A stretch of 8,425 nt of DNA from Gemmatimonadota bacterium (GTDB lineage: Bacteria; Gemmatimonadota; Gemmatimonadetes; Longimicrobiales; Gaopeijiaceae), in the NCBI GenBank assembly GCA_016209995.1, contig JACQVC010000336.1, positions 1 to 8,425 on the forward strand. Reading direction: 5' to 3'. Shown here piece after piece: positions 7,623-8,425 of this stretch; the first letter of the stretch is position 1; each line of letters opens with the position of its first letter. Made by a program: the position numbers and the translations under genes. Under the pieces are notes generated by a model. It ran no database searches. It had not been told where the DNA came from and was given only the letters and a program-made list of their open reading frames with translations.

Positions 7623-7630
7623 AAGGTGAG

Positions 7631-8425
7631 ATGAGAGCGTTCCTCCGATGGTTGATGGCGTCCAGACCCCGGCTGTTGGCTGCCGTCGCTTGCTCGCTCA
7701 TCCTGTTCCCTGCCGGCTCACCGATCCTCGCCCAGACGCCTGGCGACACCTCCAGAGTCACCGTCCAGGGCACTGTATTGGACGCAGTGACCGGACGCGC
7801 CGCGCCCACCGCCTCGGTATCTCTGGTCAATGGAGCCCTGCGGACGGCGACCGACTCGCTCGGCGCCTTCAGCCTCGCTGCTGTGCCTACAGGTCACCGG
7901 CTCCTCCTCGTCCAGGCATTTGGCTACCAGGACCTCCTGATGCCCGTGACGGTGACCACCCCCATGACGCCTCTGGAAGTCCGTTTGGAGCCGAATCCCA
8001 TCGAGCTCCCCGGGTTGACTGTCACGGGCAGCGCCAGCGTTACGCTGACGGGTGTAGTCCTCGATGCGAGCACGGGGGCTGGCCTCTCCTGGGCCTCCCT
8101 CGGGCTAAGGGGCGAAAGAAACCGCGCCGCAGCCGACGCTCGCGGCGCCTTTCGGCTCCCACGCGTTCGCACCGGCTCGTACCTCCTCCTGGCTGAGCGC
8201 CTGGGGTACAAGAGCCTGTATGTGCCGGTCAGAGTCACGGCACCTCCGAGACCGATACGGATCCAGCTCGAACCGGACCCGGTGGTGCTCGAGGGACTCA
8301 CCGTCGTGTATAGCCGCTTCAGGAGTCGCCGCAACGCTTACCCGCGAGTGGTTCGGGACTACGGTGAGGATCGGCTCACGCGCACAGCTGCGCGGGATGT
8401 CGTGGATTTCCTGCGATTCGAATCC
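7631..8425 (+). CDS. Secreted protein with two tandem carboxypeptidase-regulatory-like domains, 3' end cut by the window
   Basis: 265 codons are open from the ATG at 7631 to the window edge, with no stop. Residues 1-35 form a signal peptide: Arg-rich start, hydrophobic core LLAAVACSLILFPAG and a likely cut at ILA-Q (33/34). Two beta-sandwich domains of the CarboxypepD_reg type follow, at about 45-131 and 138-225. Each begins with a V-x-G-x-V-L-D-A-x-T-G strand and has a D-x-x-G-A-F turn (75-80 and 169-174), then a G-Y-x-x-L segment, and ends in an LEPxP-x-x-L-x-GLTV strand. Such domains usually precede TonB-dependent receptor plugs or stand alone on outer-membrane or secreted proteins. After residue 226 the chain turns Arg-rich (SRFRSRRNAYPRVVRDYGEDRL) and ends in RDVVDFLRFES, which recalls the start of a plug-like domain, but too little is seen to decide. 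Transcribed divergently from the efflux operon; no functional link is shown. It could be a receptor, an adhesin-like or a substrate-sensing protein. Confidence 0.85.
   Translation, partial: MRAFLRWLMASRPRLLAAVACSLILFPAGSPILAQTPGDTSRVTVQGTVLDAVTGRAAPTASVSLVNGALRTATDSLGAFSLAAVPTGHRLLLVQAFGYQDLLMPVTVTTPMTPLEVRLEPNPIELPGLTVTGSASVTLTGVVLDASTGAGLSWASLGLRGERNRAAADARGAFRLPRVRTGSYLLLAERLGYKSLYVPVRVTAPPRPIRIQLEPDPVVLEGLTVVYSRFRSRRNAYPRVVRDYGEDRLTRTAARDVVDFLRFES
7763..8305 (+). repeat. Internal tandem duplication of a carboxypeptidase-regulatory-like domain
   Basis: Residues 45-132 and 138-225 of the plus-strand protein align along their whole length by eye: GTVLDAVTGRAAP with GVVLDASTGAGLS, DSLGAFSLAAVPTGHRLLL with DARGAFRLPRVRTGSYLLL, FGYQDLLMPVTVT with LGYKSLYVPVRVT, and VRLEPNPIELPGLTV with IQLEPDPVVLEGLTV. 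The DNA of the two copies has diverged, so the duplication is old or maintained by selection on protein structure. Confidence 0.8.

Larger units (their letters stand above)
7296..7630. other. Divergent intergenic region between the efflux operon and the secreted-protein gene
   Basis: These 335 bp must carry the promoters for both the minus-strand operon and the plus-strand gene. I see a ribosome binding site at each end, a 6-2-6 inverted repeat near the adaptor start, and a small perfect hairpin (GTGGG, 3-nt loop, CCCAC at 7531-7543). No clear consensus -35/-10 pair is visible in either direction, and there is no tRNA, terminator or attachment site. A 52-codon frame at 7424-7582 is probably not a gene. 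Confidence 0.6.

Noticed and set aside
7579..7830. Minus-strand 83-codon frame opposite the start of the secreted-protein gene
   Set aside because: It is antisense to a signal peptide and domain with clear family features, and shows no motif of its own.

Overview
The window is high-GC DNA from a Gram-negative (diderm) bacterium. It holds most of a tripartite efflux operon on the minus strand and the start of a divergent gene on the plus strand. An outer-membrane factor and a TolC-type pump require two membranes. High GC, two RND permeases in one operon, and a secreted protein with carboxypeptidase-regulatory-like domains together recall Gemmatimonadota or a nearby phylum. That placement is an inference from general family knowledge, not from any marker gene in the window.

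Layout, reading the minus strand 5' to 3': a membrane fusion protein (7295 to 6123), an outer-membrane efflux protein (6126 to 4747, sharing an ATGA overlap with the previous gene), a full-length RND permease here called RND-A (4722 to 1471, 24-bp gap), and a second, clearly different RND permease called RND-B (1412 to the left edge, 58-bp gap, truncated by the window at residue 470). The spacing and shared strand support one transcript. The expected machine is an inner-membrane RND trimer or trimers, coupled by the periplasmic adaptor to an outer-membrane channel, which exports small molecules using the proton gradient. The substrate cannot be read from the sequence, and no regulator gene lies in the window.

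Right of the operon is a 335-bp divergent intergenic region (7296-7630). It contains ribosome binding sites for both flanking genes and a short inverted repeat near the adaptor start, but no convincing promoter. From 7631 to the right edge a plus-strand gene encodes a secreted protein with two tandem carboxypeptidase-regulatory-like beta-sandwich domains. These look like an internal duplication, followed by the beginning of a further region cut by the window.

The window does not show an obviously new system. The points most worth a second look are the rewired charged residues in the proton-relay helices of both RND permeases, a 35-residue Gly/Ala/Ser-rich insertion in the porter domain of RND-A, the pairing of two divergent permeases with one adaptor and one channel, and the internally duplicated secreted protein transcribed away from the operon. 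The many long open frames opposite the real genes are high-GC antisense shadows and are left out.
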